Positions 26,677 to 37,517 of a DNA stretch of 64,000 bases are shown in pieces. Every line of letters begins with the position of its first letter. Position 1 is the first letter of the stretch. The notes beneath the pieces are model-generated. The model was given only the letters and a program-made list of their open reading frames with translations. It searched no databases and was not told where the DNA came from. Source of the stretch: Psychroserpens luteolus (lineage in GTDB: Bacteria; Bacteroidota; Bacteroidia; Flavobacteriales; Flavobacteriaceae); assembly GCF_021032705.1 (NCBI RefSeq), contig NZ_JAHVXI010000001.1, positions 434,001 through 498,000 of the forward strand. The letters run 5' to 3'. The position numbers and the translations under genes are program-made.

Positions 26677-28131
26677 ATGACGGAATCTGCCCTAAAAGAA
26701 AAGCTAATTTCTAATAGTGACTATTGCTATTGGGAATTAAATGACAATACAAGTTATTGGTCAAAAGCGTTTATCAATAATCTCGGTTACCAACCAAATG
26801 ATGTTACCATCAAACTCGACTTTTTCTTAAATAATATTATTCATGAGGATTATCGTGCTCCTTTTAAAGATAATTTCTACAACCTAGTTAGACATGATGT
26901 CGACTTTAAGCAAAATGTGCTGCTACGAAGTAAAGAAGGAAAATATCTAGAGTACGTATGTAAAACAAATGAAGACATCACTATTGATTCAAAAGAAAAC
27001 TCAAAAACCATTTTCTTTTTCAAATCCAAGTTAAACACTCATGAAAAGGTAAGAGGTGGTACGTTTTATTATCATGAGACTGCTATGATGACTTCTACCG
27101 GAAGTTGGTATATAGATTTTGAAAAGAAGAAAAGTTATTGGGATCATATCACCCGTAAAATATTAGAATATCCTGAAGACTTTATCCCATCATTAAAAAT
27201 GGGATTAAAACTATACGCCAAAGAACATCATGCACTAGCCACAAATGTATTTATGGAATGTGGAATGTCTGGAAAACCATTTGATGTTGAAATTTTAATG
27301 GTTACAGCACACAATAGAAAGTTTTGGGCTAGAGCTATGGGAAAGCCTGTATTTAATGATAATAAAGAGATTATTGGTTTAAGAGGTGTGTTTCAAGATA
27401 TTGATGATGTAAAGCAAAAAGAGATCAATCTTGAAAGAACATCGGAAATCATTGCTTCTCAAAATTCTCGATTATTCAATTTTGCACATATTGTATCTCA
27501 TAATTTACGATCTCATTCTAGCAATCTATCGCTAATTGTTCAACTCATCGATGATATGGACAGCGTCGAAGAAAAGTTAGAATTAATGGACAACATTAAA
27601 GATGTGTCTGATAGTTTAAATACCACAATCGAACATTTAAACGAAGTTGTAACGATTCAAACCAATGCAGACCAACATAGAGAAAAGGTAAGCTTTGCTG
27701 CAACCTTAAATCAAGTTTGTACTTCAATAAGTCAAATCATATCGACAAACAACGTTACCATACTTCCTGACTTTAGTGAGGTTAAAGACGTAGACTATAT
27801 TCCTGCTTACATGGATAGTATTTTATTAAATTTATTAACCAACGCCATCAAATATAAACATGTTGATAGAGATCCTATCATTACTGTAAAAACATCTGTT
27901 GACTATAAAGATAATGACCGTGTGGTTTTAGAAGTTAAAGACAATGGTGCAGGAATAGATATGGAAAAATTTGGTGACAAGGTTTTTGGAATGTATAAAA
28001 CGTTTCATTATAATAAAGATGCTGTTGGTATTGGCTTATTTATTACCAAAAATCAAATAGAATCTTTAAACGGAGAAATAAAAGTAAATAGTATATTGAA
28101 CGAAGGCACTACATTTACCATTAAATTTTAA
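26677..28131 (+). CDS. PAS-domain sensor histidine kinase, 484 aa
   Basis: Cytosolic two-component kinase with no membrane span. Two PAS domains cover about residues 5-120 and 130-250 (the second ends with IGLRGVFQDIDDVKQKE), followed by a dimerisation domain with the phospho-His in AHIVSHNLRSH (H275) and a HATPase domain (N box LLTNAIKYKH, G1 DNGAGID, G2 GIGLFITKNQIESLNG). The HNLRSH box is the Bacteroidota variant. With its PAS sensors it probably reads an internal signal; the signal is unknown. The response regulator follows after five bases. Confidence 0.93.
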   Translation: MTESALKEKLISNSDYCYWELNDNTSYWSKAFINNLGYQPNDVTIKLDFFLNNIIHEDYRAPFKDNFYNLVRHDVDFKQNVLLRSKEGKYLEYVCKTNEDITIDSKENSKTIFFFKSKLNTHEKVRGGTFYYHETAMMTSTGSWYIDFEKKKSYWDHITRKILEYPEDFIPSLKMGLKLYAKEHHALATNVFMECGMSGKPFDVEILMVTAHNRKFWARAMGKPVFNDNKEIIGLRGVFQDIDDVKQKEINLERTSEIIASQNSRLFNFAHIVSHNLRSHSSNLSLIVQLIDDMDSVEEKLELMDNIKDVSDSLNTTIEHLNEVVTIQTNADQHREKVSFAATLNQVCTSISQIISTNNVTILPDFSEVKDVDYIPAYMDSILLNLLTNAIKYKHVDRDPIITVKTSVDYKDNDRVVLEVKDNGAGIDMEKFGDKVFGMYKTFHYNKDAVGIGLFITKNQIESLNGEIKVNSILNEGTTFTIKF

Positions 28132-28136
28132 TAGAT

Positions 28137-28547
28137 ATGACCGATAAAATTAAACTCGCTTGCATTATTGACGATGACAGTATCTATGTAAATTTGATAA
28201 GGAAAATTATAGAGACTAAAAAACTATGTGACAATCTTCTTGTATTTAATGATGGCAAAGATGGCATAGAGTATTTTGAAACCATTCTTCAAAATTTAGA
28301 AGATAAATTTATTCCAGAGGTTATACTGCTTGATTTGAATATGCCTGTTATGGATGGTTGGGAATTTATTGAACGATTTACAACGATAAGGAATAAGATA
28401 AAAAAAACAATTACACTCTATGTGGTAAGTTCTTCCATTAATCAAAGAGATATAGCTAAGGCAAAGTCTTTATCAAGTGTAAAAAACTACTTAGTAAAGC
28501 CTGTAGAAATAGATCAGCTTGAAGCTGTATTTACAAAAACTGCTTAA
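28137..28547 (+). CDS. Single-domain response regulator, 136 aa
   Basis: A CheY-like receiver only: acidic pocket in CIIDDDSIY, phospho-acceptor D66 in ILLDLNMPVMDGWEF, switch serines in YVVSSS, and K121 in NYLVKPVE. There is no DNA-binding or enzyme domain, so the output must be through protein contact. It is paired with the kinase just upstream and ends two bases before the converging lspA stop. Confidence 0.95.
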   Translation: MTDKIKLACIIDDDSIYVNLIRKIIETKKLCDNLLVFNDGKDGIEYFETILQNLEDKFIPEVILLDLNMPVMDGWEFIERFTTIRNKIKKTITLYVVSSSINQRDIAKAKSLSSVKNYLVKPVEIDQLEAVFTKTA

Positions 28548-28549
28548 GG

Positions 28550-29161
28550 TTATCTAAAAGCGCGTTTATTAAAGACTATTAAAATTCCTATTCCCGTACT
28601 TATAGCCATATCTGCTATATTAAAAACGGGGTCAAAAAAACTGGCTGAGTTTCCACCAACAAAAGGTAACCAATTTGGTAACTTTCCTTCCCAAATAGGA
28701 AAATGCAACATATCTACCACACTACCATGAAATAGCGTGTCATAACCTTGATCTGGTAAAAATGTAGCTACTTGACCATCACTAGAATCAAATATAATCC
28801 CATAAAACACAGAATCTATAATATTACCTAAGGCACCAGCTAGAATAAGTGAAATAGCAAAAATTAAAATCTTAGGGCTTTTACTTTTTATAGATGTATG
28901 TAGCCAATAACCTATGCCAAAAACAGCAATAATTCTAAATGATGTCAAACACACCTTTGCTGTTCTATCAGAAATGGAAGGAATAAAATCACTAAGTTTT
29001 GTTCCCCAAGCCATCCCATCATTTTCTACAAAGGCAATTTGAAACCAACTTAAGACCTCTACTTTTTCCTTTAGAGTAAAATGGGTTTTAATATAAAACT
29101 TGCTTATTTGATCGATAAGCAAAATGAGAATGATAAGAATAGTAGCTTTTTTTAAAGACAT
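28550..29161 (-). CDS. lspA: Lipoprotein signal peptidase, 203 aa
   Basis: Aspartic peptidase of the inner membrane that removes lipoprotein signal peptides. Catalytic aspartates fit D116 (ALGNIIDSVFYG) and D150 (GSVVDMLHFP), and AFVENDGMAWG is the usual substrate-pocket motif. Four membrane spans are visible. At 203 residues it is longer than the common 160 because of a polar insertion near 124-146, as is frequent in Flavobacteria. The dksA-like gene upstream ends in a strong terminator, so lspA needs its own promoter. Confidence 0.95.
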   Translation of the reverse strand: MSLKKATILIILILLIDQISKFYIKTHFTLKEKVEVLSWFQIAFVENDGMAWGTKLSDFIPSISDRTAKVCLTSFRIIAVFGIGYWLHTSIKSKSPKILIFAISLILAGALGNIIDSVFYGIIFDSSDGQVATFLPDQGYDTLFHGSVVDMLHFPIWEGKLPNWLPFVGGNSASFFDPVFNIADMAISTGIGILIVFNKRAFR

Positions 29162-29235
29162 TTTTTGGGTTTAAGCATCAACAAAAATAGGGTTAATATT
29201 GTAAACGCTAATTAATACATCTAATTGTAGTATAT

Positions 29236-29272
29236 AAAAAAACGTCTCATAAATCTTATGAGACGTTTTTTT
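29236..29272. terminator. Terminator after the DksA-like gene
   Basis: The arm at 29236-29252 (aaaaaaacgtctcataa) pairs perfectly over 17 bases with 29256-29272 around a three-base loop, with A- and T-runs within the arms. It separates the ileS-dksA unit from lspA. Confidence 0.92.
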
Positions 29273-29286
29273 ATAGTGATGTAAAA

Positions 29287-29664
29287 TTATTTCTGCATGT
29301 TCTTTGCTTCAATACTAAGTGTAGCATGAGGTACTAATTCTAGGCGCTTTTTATTAATTAGTTTTCCTGTGACACGACAAATACCATATGTTTTATTCTC
29401 AATACGAATTAGAGCATTTTTGAGATCACGAATAAACTTTTCTTGTCGAATCGCTAATTGAGAATTTGACTCTTTGCTCATAACAGCGCTACCTTCATCA
29501 AACGCTTTAAACGTTGGTGACGTATCGTCTGTACCATTATTATGGTCATTCATGTAAGCGCTTTTGATCAACTCTAGATCATGTTGTGCTTTTTCTATTT
29601 TTTCTTGAATAAGTGCTTTAAATTCACTTAAGTCGCTATCTGAATATCTTATTTTGTCAGGCAT
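29287..29664 (-). CDS. DksA/TraR-family protein without zinc cysteines, 125 aa
   Basis: A coiled-coil protein of the class that enters the RNA polymerase secondary channel. The coiled coil covers about 10-75 and the C-terminal globule is YGICRVTGKLINKKRLELVPHA. The usual C4 zinc finger is reduced to one Cys (GIC); the second pair is replaced by ATLSIEA. This cysteine-poor form is common in Flavobacteria, so it is probably functional. It follows ileS by five bases. Confidence 0.88.
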   Translation of the reverse strand: MPDKIRYSDSDLSEFKALIQEKIEKAQHDLELIKSAYMNDHNNGTDDTSPTFKAFDEGSAVMSKESNSQLAIRQEKFIRDLKNALIRIENKTYGICRVTGKLINKKRLELVPHATLSIEAKNMQK

Positions 29665-29669
29665 AATTT

Positions 29670-32600
29670 CTACATTTTTTTAATAAACAATTTGGTATTT
29701 ACATCATCAAAAGCAATTTCTATACCATTATTTAAGTCCTCTAAAATCTCTAACTCATCGGTTAATGTTTCTGTTTTAATGTACTCTAAATTTGTGTTTA
29801 TCGCGTTAATAATTTGATCGTCTTTTTTAAACTGTACTGCAATTCTATCGGTGAGCTCAAATCCAGAATCCTTACGTAAATTTTGAATTCTGTTTACCAA
29901 CTCTCTTGCAATACCTTCTTTCTTTAAATCTTCAGTTAAAGTAACATCTAAAGCAACAGTTAATGCTCCAGCGCTTGCGACAAGCCAACCCTCAATATCT
30001 TTAGAAGTGATCTCAACATCAGATTGTTCTAAAGTAATGTTTTTTCCATTAACTTCAACGTTTAAAACGCCATTTTGCTCGATTTTTTTAATATCTTCAG
30101 CTGTAAAGTTGTTAACTGCCTGAGCCACAGCTTTCATGTCTTGTCCAAAACGTGGCCCTAAAACTTTAAAGTTTGGTTTTATTTGTTTCACCAATATATC
30201 TGAAGCATCTTCTAGAACCTCAACATCCTTAACATTTACTTCAGATTTGATCAAATCTGAAACCGCTAATATTTCTTCCTTTTGGGTTTGACTATCAATA
30301 GGAATCATAATTTTCTGTAAAGGCTGACGCACTTTAATCTTTTCTTTAGCTCTTAACGATAATACCAGTGAAGAAATTGTTTGCGCACTTTCCATTTTAC
30401 GTTCTAAACGTTTATCAACATAAGAGGCGTCATATTGAGGGAAATCTGCTAAGTGTACACTTTCAAAGTCTTCTTTGTTAGTCACGGCATTTAAATCTAG
30501 GTACAATCTATCCATAAAGAAAGGTGCAATTGGCGCTCCTAACTTAGCAATAGTCTCCATACAAGTATATAGTGTTTGATATGCTGAAATTTTATCCGAT
30601 TGATAATCTCCTTTCCAGAAACGTCTTCTACTTAATCGTACATACCAGTTACTTAAATAATCTTGTGTAAAATCTGAAATCGCTCTCGCTGCTTTTGTTG
30701 GTTCATATTCTGCATAGTAATCATCTACTTTTTGAATCAATGTATTCAATTCGGATAAAATCCAACGGTCAATTTCTGGTCGATCTGCTAAAGGAATATC
30801 AACTTCAGAATACGTAAAATTATCTAGGTTTGTATATAAGGTAAAGAATGAATAGGTGTTGTATAATGTTCCAAAGAACTTACGTTTCACTTCTTCAATT
30901 CCATCCAAATCAAACTTAAGGTTATCCCAAGGATTGGCATTCATAATCATATACCAACGAGTGGCATCTGCACCATATGTTCCTAGGGTTTCAAATGGAT
31001 CTGTAGCATTACCTAAACGCTTAGACATTTTTTGCCCATTCTTGTCTAAAACCAATCCGTTAGACACTACATTTTTGTAGGCTACAGAATCAAACACCAT
31101 TGTACCAATAGCATGTAAGGTATAAAACCAACCACGTGTTTGATCGACACCTTCAGCAATAAAATCGGCTGGAAATGATTTTTTATCATCGATTAATTCT
31201 TTATTTTCAAACGGATAGTGCCATTGTGCATAAGGCATCGAACCAGAGTCGAACCATACATCAATTAAATCACTTTCACGTTTCATAGGTTGACCGCTTT
31301 CAGATACTAATACAATGTCATCAACTATATTTTTATGCAAGTCTATTTTCGCATAATTCTCATCTGAAAAATCTCCTACTTCAAAACTTTCGAAGATATC
31401 TTTAGCCAAGACACCAGCTTTAACAGCTTTAGCCATTTCAGCTTTTAACTCTTCAACAGAACCAATACAAATTTCTTCTTTACCGTCTTCGGTTCTCCAG
31501 ATTGGTAATGGAATTCCCCAATAACGTGATCGTGATAAATTCCAATCGTTTGCATTAGCTAACCAGTTCCCAAATCGTCCAGTACCAGTAGACTCAGGTT
31601 TCCAATTAATCGTTGTATTAAGGGCATGCATTCTATCTTTGACATCAGTCACTTTGATAAACCAAGAGTCTAACGGATAGTACAAGATAGGTTTGTCTGT
31701 ACGCCAACAATTTGGATAACTATGCTTATATTTTTCAACCTTAAAGGCTTTATTTTCTTCTTTTAATTTAATGGCAAGTTCAACATCAACTGAACGCTCT
31801 GGCGCTTCACCTTCTGCGTAATATTCATTCTTCACATATTTACCAGCAAACTCGTTTAATTCTGGTCTAAAACGACCTTGTAAATCGACTAATGGCACTA
31901 AATTGCCATTATCATCTTTCACTAATAAAGGCGGAACTTCTGGTGTTGCTTGTTTAGCAACCATGGCATCATCTGCTCCAAACGTTGGTGCTGTATGTAC
32001 AATTCCTGTACCATCTTCGGTTGTAACGAAATCTCCAGAAATCACTCTAAAGGCATTTTCCGGATTATCATTTGGTAAAGCGTATGGTAATAATTGTTCA
32101 TAAGTTATTCCAACTAAACCTGAACCTTTAAACTCCTTAACCACATAATACGGTATCTTTTTATCTCCTGAATTGTAAGCTAATAAGTCTGATTTTTCTT
32201 CAACCAAATTATACTTTCCAGAAAACTGATAGTTTACTAATTTCTTAGCTAAGATCACGTTCATTGGCTGAAACGTATATTGATTGTACGTTTCTACTAA
32301 AACATAATCAATTTTAGGTCCAACGGTTAACGCTGTATTACTTGGTAATGTCCAAGGTGTTGTTGTCCATGCTAAGAAAAAGATATCACCTTCATTTTGT
32401 AAAAAATCTGGCAATGAGGATTCATTAGCTTTAAATTGTGCAACCACAGTGGTGTCGGTCACATCTTGATATGTTCCTGGTTGATTTAGTTCGTGAGAAC
32501 TTAACCCCGTTCCAGCTTTAGGCGAATACGGCTGAATCGTATACCCTTTGTATAATAAGCTTTTGTCGTAAATTTGTTTGAGCAACCACCAAACACTTTC

Positions 32601-33074
32601 CATGTATTTAGGATCGTAAGTTATATATGGATCATCCATATTTACCCAATAGCCCATTTTTTGTGTGAGGTCATTCCACACATCAGTATAACGCATGACG
32701 GCTTTACGGCAGGCAGCATTATAATCTTCGACAGAAATTGTTTTTCCAATATCTTCTTTGGTAATACCAAGTTCTTTTTCTACACCAAGTTCAATAGGTA
32801 AGCCATGAGTATCCCAACCTGCTTTACGCTTTACTTGGTAGCCTTTCATGGTTTTATAACGTGGAAAAATATCTTTAATCGCACGTGCTAAAACGTGGTG
32901 TACTCCAGGCAATCCATTGGCAGATGGAGGCCCTTCAAAAAAGACAAAAGGTGTATGACCTTCTCTCGTAGAAATGCTTTTTTCAAAGATGTTATTTTCT
33001 TGCCAATAGTTGAGGATGTCTTCTGCAACTTTTGGTAAGTCAAGTCCTTTATATTCAGGAAATTTACCGTTCAT
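29670..33074 (-). CDS. ileS: Isoleucyl-tRNA synthetase, 1134 aa
   Basis: Charges tRNA-Ile. The HIGH region appears as FEGPPSANGLPGVHHVLAR and the KMSKS loop as QKMSKRLGNATDP. The editing domain is present (around residues 200-420, WTTTPWTLPSNTALTVG). The KMSKR loop, the length and the long C-terminal extension (about 800-1134) mark the eukaryote-like IleRS2 class, which in other organisms gives high tolerance to mupirocin. No class-I zinc finger is seen at the C terminus. Confidence 0.97.
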   Translation of the reverse strand: MNGKFPEYKGLDLPKVAEDILNYWQENNIFEKSISTREGHTPFVFFEGPPSANGLPGVHHVLARAIKDIFPRYKTMKGYQVKRKAGWDTHGLPIELGVEKELGITKEDIGKTISVEDYNAACRKAVMRYTDVWNDLTQKMGYWVNMDDPYITYDPKYMESVWWLLKQIYDKSLLYKGYTIQPYSPKAGTGLSSHELNQPGTYQDVTDTTVVAQFKANESSLPDFLQNEGDIFFLAWTTTPWTLPSNTALTVGPKIDYVLVETYNQYTFQPMNVILAKKLVNYQFSGKYNLVEEKSDLLAYNSGDKKIPYYVVKEFKGSGLVGITYEQLLPYALPNDNPENAFRVISGDFVTTEDGTGIVHTAPTFGADDAMVAKQATPEVPPLLVKDDNGNLVPLVDLQGRFRPELNEFAGKYVKNEYYAEGEAPERSVDVELAIKLKEENKAFKVEKYKHSYPNCWRTDKPILYYPLDSWFIKVTDVKDRMHALNTTINWKPESTGTGRFGNWLANANDWNLSRSRYWGIPLPIWRTEDGKEEICIGSVEELKAEMAKAVKAGVLAKDIFESFEVGDFSDENYAKIDLHKNIVDDIVLVSESGQPMKRESDLIDVWFDSGSMPYAQWHYPFENKELIDDKKSFPADFIAEGVDQTRGWFYTLHAIGTMVFDSVAYKNVVSNGLVLDKNGQKMSKRLGNATDPFETLGTYGADATRWYMIMNANPWDNLKFDLDGIEEVKRKFFGTLYNTYSFFTLYTNLDNFTYSEVDIPLADRPEIDRWILSELNTLIQKVDDYYAEYEPTKAARAISDFTQDYLSNWYVRLSRRRFWKGDYQSDKISAYQTLYTCMETIAKLGAPIAPFFMDRLYLDLNAVTNKEDFESVHLADFPQYDASYVDKRLERKMESAQTISSLVLSLRAKEKIKVRQPLQKIMIPIDSQTQKEEILAVSDLIKSEVNVKDVEVLEDASDILVKQIKPNFKVLGPRFGQDMKAVAQAVNNFTAEDIKKIEQNGVLNVEVNGKNITLEQSDVEITSKDIEGWLVASAGALTVALDVTLTEDLKKEGIARELVNRIQNLRKDSGFELTDRIAVQFKKDDQIINAINTNLEYIKTETLTDELEILEDLNNGIEIAFDDVNTKLFIKKM

Positions 33075-33168
33075 GATATCAATATTCTAATCGCGTCGCG
33101 AAATTAAGGAATTTTGAGAAAAATAATGCTAGAAATAGCGTAAAAACGAAGCATAATAGTTATGAAAT

Positions 33169-33205
33169 AAAAAAAGCAAGGCCAATTAAGACACTTGCTT
33201 TTTTT
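33169..33205 (-). terminator. Terminator of the 1427-residue gene
   Basis: aaaaaaagcaag (33169-33180) pairs with cttgcttttttt (33194-33205), 12 bp perfect, loop 13 bases. The flanks on both sides resemble those of the hairpin at 37838-37873. Confidence 0.88.
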
Positions 33206-33233
33206 CAGCGGTTTGCCGGGATTAGGGGCTCTT

Positions 33234-36200
33234 TTAATTTATAATTATCTTTTTAGTCTCTACACGTGATCCCATTTTAAGATATACCACATAAGTTCCG
33301 GTACTTAAATTTGAAACTTCTATTCCGTTATCTAACTCTTGAGCCGTAAGATTTTTATAGGCTCTTACAGATTGTCCTAAGATATTTAGAAACATCAATT
33401 GGTCGACATCTGTTTGCAATCCTTTAGCAAATAATTTATCTGAATCGTTATTAAAATAAATGAGGTTATACTGGTAGTCATCATCATTGGTAGATAAAGA
33501 CTCCTCTTCAGATTGAAATACGATTTCAAATCTGTTGTTAAATTCACCTTCATCAGAAGAAAACTCATAAGCTAAATCAGACTTAAGATCGAAGTACGTT
33601 CCTGTAAGATTATCTTTTAGGTATATCGCTTGTTCTTCTTCAAAATTTTCAAATTGTGTCGCTTTAATGTTGTAATTGTAGCTTCCAGATGCCTTTAACG
33701 ACAATGGTACTATTTTATCATCTGATATTGCACTATAAGCTTGCATGGTCATTAATTGATTTTCAAAAATCAAGTTAAGATCATCTTCATTTTCATCTAC
33801 ATTTTTAGCATCATAACCATAGTCATAATCATCTGATGTAAAGTTGCTAAACCCTAATAATAATTCACGTCGTGTTGCAGGACCATCTACTGAACTAAAC
33901 TCTAATCGAACTTTTTGCATAATTGGTTCTTCTGTAGTTTGATCTGAAATTGAACTATCCTCTTCAGTATTTGCATTTCTGAAGAAAATTGAACCATTAT
34001 TATAGTTACCTGCGTAATCAGATTCTTTTTTAAAGACTCTCTGACCATTATTGAATTCAATAGTTCCGTCGGCAACAATTTCAGTCATAAACCCTTGTCC
34101 AACTGGCAAATATCTAGTTGGTGTTTTTGTTCCATCCTGACTTCCATTATTAGCACCTTCAATTCCAACAAATTGATATGCTCTAACCGATCCCATTTTA
34201 TTAACCTGAGCATAACCTCCATCATACTCGTCTAAGTTATGTGATGTTCCGCTCCACTGTTGCCATAATTGTAATGTTCCATCAATAACACCAGCATTAT
34301 CATCAATAAATTGGTGAATATCTAAAGCAGATGCATAAGGGTTTCCTAATAAATAATCGGTTTTAGATACCGCAGGTACTGATCCATTTCCGCCAGTATC
34401 AATAACATCAATTAAAATGGTACCATTATTTGGTTTTCCTTCAAAAATGAATTGTTGGTTCGGATCTGAAGTTCCTGTTCCTTTTTGAGTATAACCTACT
34501 CCAGGTTCTACTGGACTTGTAGGTGTTACAGCAGACCAATCCCAATATTCAATTCCGTTTTTATAAGAATACAACCAACTTATACTCACTTTTCCAACTT
34601 CATCGTAAGCACTTGTAAACTCTACAGCACTACCATCTCCTTTTTTAAGCATATTTAGCCTATAATCTGAATTGTTTGGGTTGTTCGTATTGGTATTATT
34701 ATCTGCTAGTGAGGTAGCTCCTAACTGACCAACTGGAGACGACCAATAGTTATACCAATATACACTTGAATTTCCTTCTTGACGTCTTAATATTTTACCT
34801 GTAGCCGAGGTTACTAAATCACTATTAGATCCTTGAATTAATTGCGAATCGTTTGAAAGATCTATAGTTCCATCTAGTTTTAAATATTTTGAAACATTGA
34901 GTTGTAAGTCTGTACTATTATCTCCAACAGAGAATTCATTATTGCTATCAACAATCAACCCTAGTGCTAGCATACCTTCTTGTGAGTCTAATGATGTTAT
35001 AAGATTTACATCATTTTTAATGTGGTAAATCCCCCAGCTTATTAGTTCATCATCTCCAGACGAAGCCGCTTGTGTTATTTCATCTCCTGGAATGTACCAA
35101 ACATCACCATGCAACCACGTATTTTTATGATCCCATCTTCCATTTTGTTTTGTTTCAAAAGGCATTGGAGCCGTTTGTTCTTGGATTGTAGTAATGTTAT
35201 ACATCTTAGCATCACGTCCTTTTGGAGATTGATCCTCAATGATGTTTGTTTTCACATCGGTAAGTGGATAGTACAACTCTAAACTAGACCAGTCAATATT
35301 ATTAATAGTATTTTCTAGGATTGCTCCTTTTAATTGACCACCAACATTTTCGATTTCCTGATATACAATGGTTTGAATTTCTTCTTCGGTCAAATTTGTA
35401 TTAAAAACTCTTATTTCGTCAATCGCACCTTTAAAAAAGCTTGATGCTAAAAGTGTTTCTCTATTTCCTATTCTAAAGACTTCTTCATCTGATGTCGTAG
35501 AACTTGTAAAAGCCACAGCGTTAATTAAATTTGTTGAAAATGCTTCCTCTCCATCCAAAAACAAATATGCTCTATTATCAGTAAAAGACACCTTTACAGC
35601 GACATGACGCCATACATTTCGTTCTATCTCTAAAGTAGATTTATAAATCGTTCGACTTGCAATTGCGCCAGTTGACTTAACGAACTTAATGGTAGCGCGA
35701 ATCTCTTTATCTGTGATATACACCTCTATAGCGTTTTCTTCTCCAAAGACAAATTTTTCGCTAGTATCCGAAGCATTAGAATCACTTTTAATCCAAGCCA
35801 TTAGTGTTACACCATCGGTATCTGTTTGAGTTATTGATGAAAACACTGAAGCTCCAACAACATAATCATCTACACCATCAAAATCAAGCGTAGCCGAAGG
35901 TGGTGGGTTAGTGTTGAATAAATCACGATAGTCTAAATCTCCTCCTGTATATAAATCATTATCGGTATCTGGTAATACTGAAGATTCTGGCGTATTAATA
36001 TCATCATTAACATCAAGGGGATCATTAGTATTACTGCCTTCAAATAGCAAATCTAAACCATCATTATCAGCATCTGAAAAAGAAGAAATACTATCGGCCA
36101 TACCGTTTTCTTCAATATCAGGGATATTATCATTATCTGTATCTAAATCTAAGACATCTGGTGTGTTATCATCATCAGTATCTACTGTAATAATTCCTTC

Positions 36201-37517
36201 ACCATATGCTGTATCTATACCAAACTTACTAACACTCCCTGTTGGTGACACATATCCTAAAGTTGTTTGACCTTCTACATTATCTGGTATACCATCATTA
36301 TCACTATCTAAATCTAGATGGTTATATTTTCCATCTTTATCAAAATCTTCTCCAGTAATAATAACTAATGAATTAGCATTAAAATCTAAAAACTCACATT
36401 GGGTAAAAGACATTCCAAATTGGCGTTTCGTAGTTGAGCTGCCGGTTTTGATTCCTTGCATTCTCATAGTAAATGAATTACCTATAAACTGATAATATGC
36501 CCTTAATACTTTCAATGTTGAAAAACCTGGTCCTTCCTGCAATCCGGAAGCACTAATTTGCACATCACTACCAACTGGTAAAACTTCCAAAGAAGTAGGG
36601 TTTTCTGTTCCATATGCTGCAGGATTGTAATAAATAACAGATTCTTTCATACTACCACTACCATCGCAATCCCATGTAATTCCATTAATTCTAAATATTT
36701 CCGTTGAAGGTGTTGTTGTTCCAGAATTGACAACTGTAAATTTAAATGTTACTCCGGGAGTACCTACACCCGAAAGGTTTAGTTCTGTTTGTAAGTATGT
36801 AGGATTATCTACGGTATCAACATCTATGTTTGCAATGGTTGCATTGGTCATTTCGGTAACTTCCATGAGAACGTCATATCCTTGAATGGCATTTCCAAAT
36901 CTGTATACAGCACCTACTAGGCCTTCAGCAGCAGTACTTGCTGCCGCATCATAGCTTCCATTTTCGAATTTTAATTCTGGTAAAGTACATTCGAACCTAT
37001 CTTGACCAAGGTTTTCTGCACCATCGGTAATCCCATCTCCATCATCATCATAATCTAAATAATCTGCGTAACCATCTTTATCTGTATCTAATTGAGCATT
37101 ACAAGTTGCGTCACCACCAGATACATTAAAAAACACGGTTGAACCAGTTGTATTAGCGCTGGCACCATTGTCATTAATAACTTGCACTCCAGCTACTGTT
37201 ACAGTGATATACGCACTCTGCCAACCATCATTGGCAATATCGTACATTTTGATATAGTAATTATTACCATTGGTAACACAACCTAAATCAAATTTTGCAC
37301 CATATTTATCTGTGACACCTGCTTGAGTTGAAACGTAGCATTGGTTATCATCACAAATAGTGGCAATCAAATCGTTAGCCGTATTGTAAATCTCAACTTT
37401 ATTTTCGAACGAATCACCTCCCCATTTTACAGTGACTTGAACATCTGAATTTTGGGCAATATTTTTATTACATATAAAAAATATGGCTAGTAGGCATATT
37501 AGTAGTTTTGTTCTCAT
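33234..37517 (-). CDS. Large secreted protein with type IX sorting tail, LamG and Ca-binding repeats, 1427 aa
   Basis: A signal peptide ends NIAQN. Several Asp-rich thrombospondin type 3-like repeats follow ([19 protein letters not shown] near 150, [19 protein letters not shown] near 395, and on to about 540), which bind calcium. Around residues 555-725 is a LamG/concanavalin-like domain ([43 protein letters not shown]). The last ~80 residues form a type A sorting domain ([28 protein letters not shown]) used by the type IX system. It is probably an adhesin or surface-layer protein. Confidence 0.88.
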   Translation of the reverse strand: MRTKLLICLLAIFFICNKNIAQNSDVQVTVKWGGDSFENKVEIYNTANDLIATICDDNQCYVSTQAGVTDKYGAKFDLGCVTNGNNYYIKMYDIANDGWQSAYITVTVAGVQVINDNGASANTTGSTVFFNVSGGDATCNAQLDTDKDGYADYLDYDDDGDGITDGAENLGQDRFECTLPELKFENGSYDAAASTAAEGLVGAVYRFGNAIQGYDVLMEVTEMTNATIANIDVDTVDNPTYLQTELNLSGVGTPGVTFKFTVVNSGTTTPSTEIFRINGITWDCDGSGSMKESVIYYNPAAYGTENPTSLEVLPVGSDVQISASGLQEGPGFSTLKVLRAYYQFIGNSFTMRMQGIKTGSSTTKRQFGMSFTQCEFLDFNANSLVIITGEDFDKDGKYNHLDLDSDNDGIPDNVEGQTTLGYVSPTGSVSKFGIDTAYGEGIITVDTDDDNTPDVLDLDTDNDNIPDIEENGMADSISSFSDADNDGLDLLFEGSNTNDPLDVNDDINTPESSVLPDTDNDLYTGGDLDYRDLFNTNPPPSATLDFDGVDDYVVGASVFSSITQTDTDGVTLMAWIKSDSNASDTSEKFVFGEENAIEVYITDKEIRATIKFVKSTGAIASRTIYKSTLEIERNVWRHVAVKVSFTDNRAYLFLDGEEAFSTNLINAVAFTSSTTSDEEVFRIGNRETLLASSFFKGAIDEIRVFNTNLTEEEIQTIVYQEIENVGGQLKGAILENTINNIDWSSLELYYPLTDVKTNIIEDQSPKGRDAKMYNITTIQEQTAPMPFETKQNGRWDHKNTWLHGDVWYIPGDEITQAASSGDDELISWGIYHIKNDVNLITSLDSQEGMLALGLIVDSNNEFSVGDNSTDLQLNVSKYLKLDGTIDLSNDSQLIQGSNSDLVTSATGKILRRQEGNSSVYWYNYWSSPVGQLGATSLADNNTNTNNPNNSDYRLNMLKKGDGSAVEFTSAYDEVGKVSISWLYSYKNGIEYWDWSAVTPTSPVEPGVGYTQKGTGTSDPNQQFIFEGKPNNGTILIDVIDTGGNGSVPAVSKTDYLLGNPYASALDIHQFIDDNAGVIDGTLQLWQQWSGTSHNLDEYDGGYAQVNKMGSVRAYQFVGIEGANNGSQDGTKTPTRYLPVGQGFMTEIVADGTIEFNNGQRVFKKESDYAGNYNNGSIFFRNANTEEDSSISDQTTEEPIMQKVRLEFSSVDGPATRRELLLGFSNFTSDDYDYGYDAKNVDENEDDLNLIFENQLMTMQAYSAISDDKIVPLSLKASGSYNYNIKATQFENFEEEQAIYLKDNLTGTYFDLKSDLAYEFSSDEGEFNNRFEIVFQSEEESLSTNDDDYQYNLIYFNNDSDKLFAKGLQTDVDQLMFLNILGQSVRAYKNLTAQELDNGIEVSNLSTGTYVVYLKMGSRVETKKIIIN

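Noticed and set aside
29670-33074. ileS HIGH motif reading GVHH as a defective enzyme
   Set aside because: This variant is normal in the eukaryote-like IleRS2 class; all other motifs are intact.
33206-33233. GC-richer stretch after the large type IX gene, examined as a possible tRNA or gene remnant
   Set aside because: It is too short and cannot fold into a cloverleaf; it is the flank of a duplicated terminator region.
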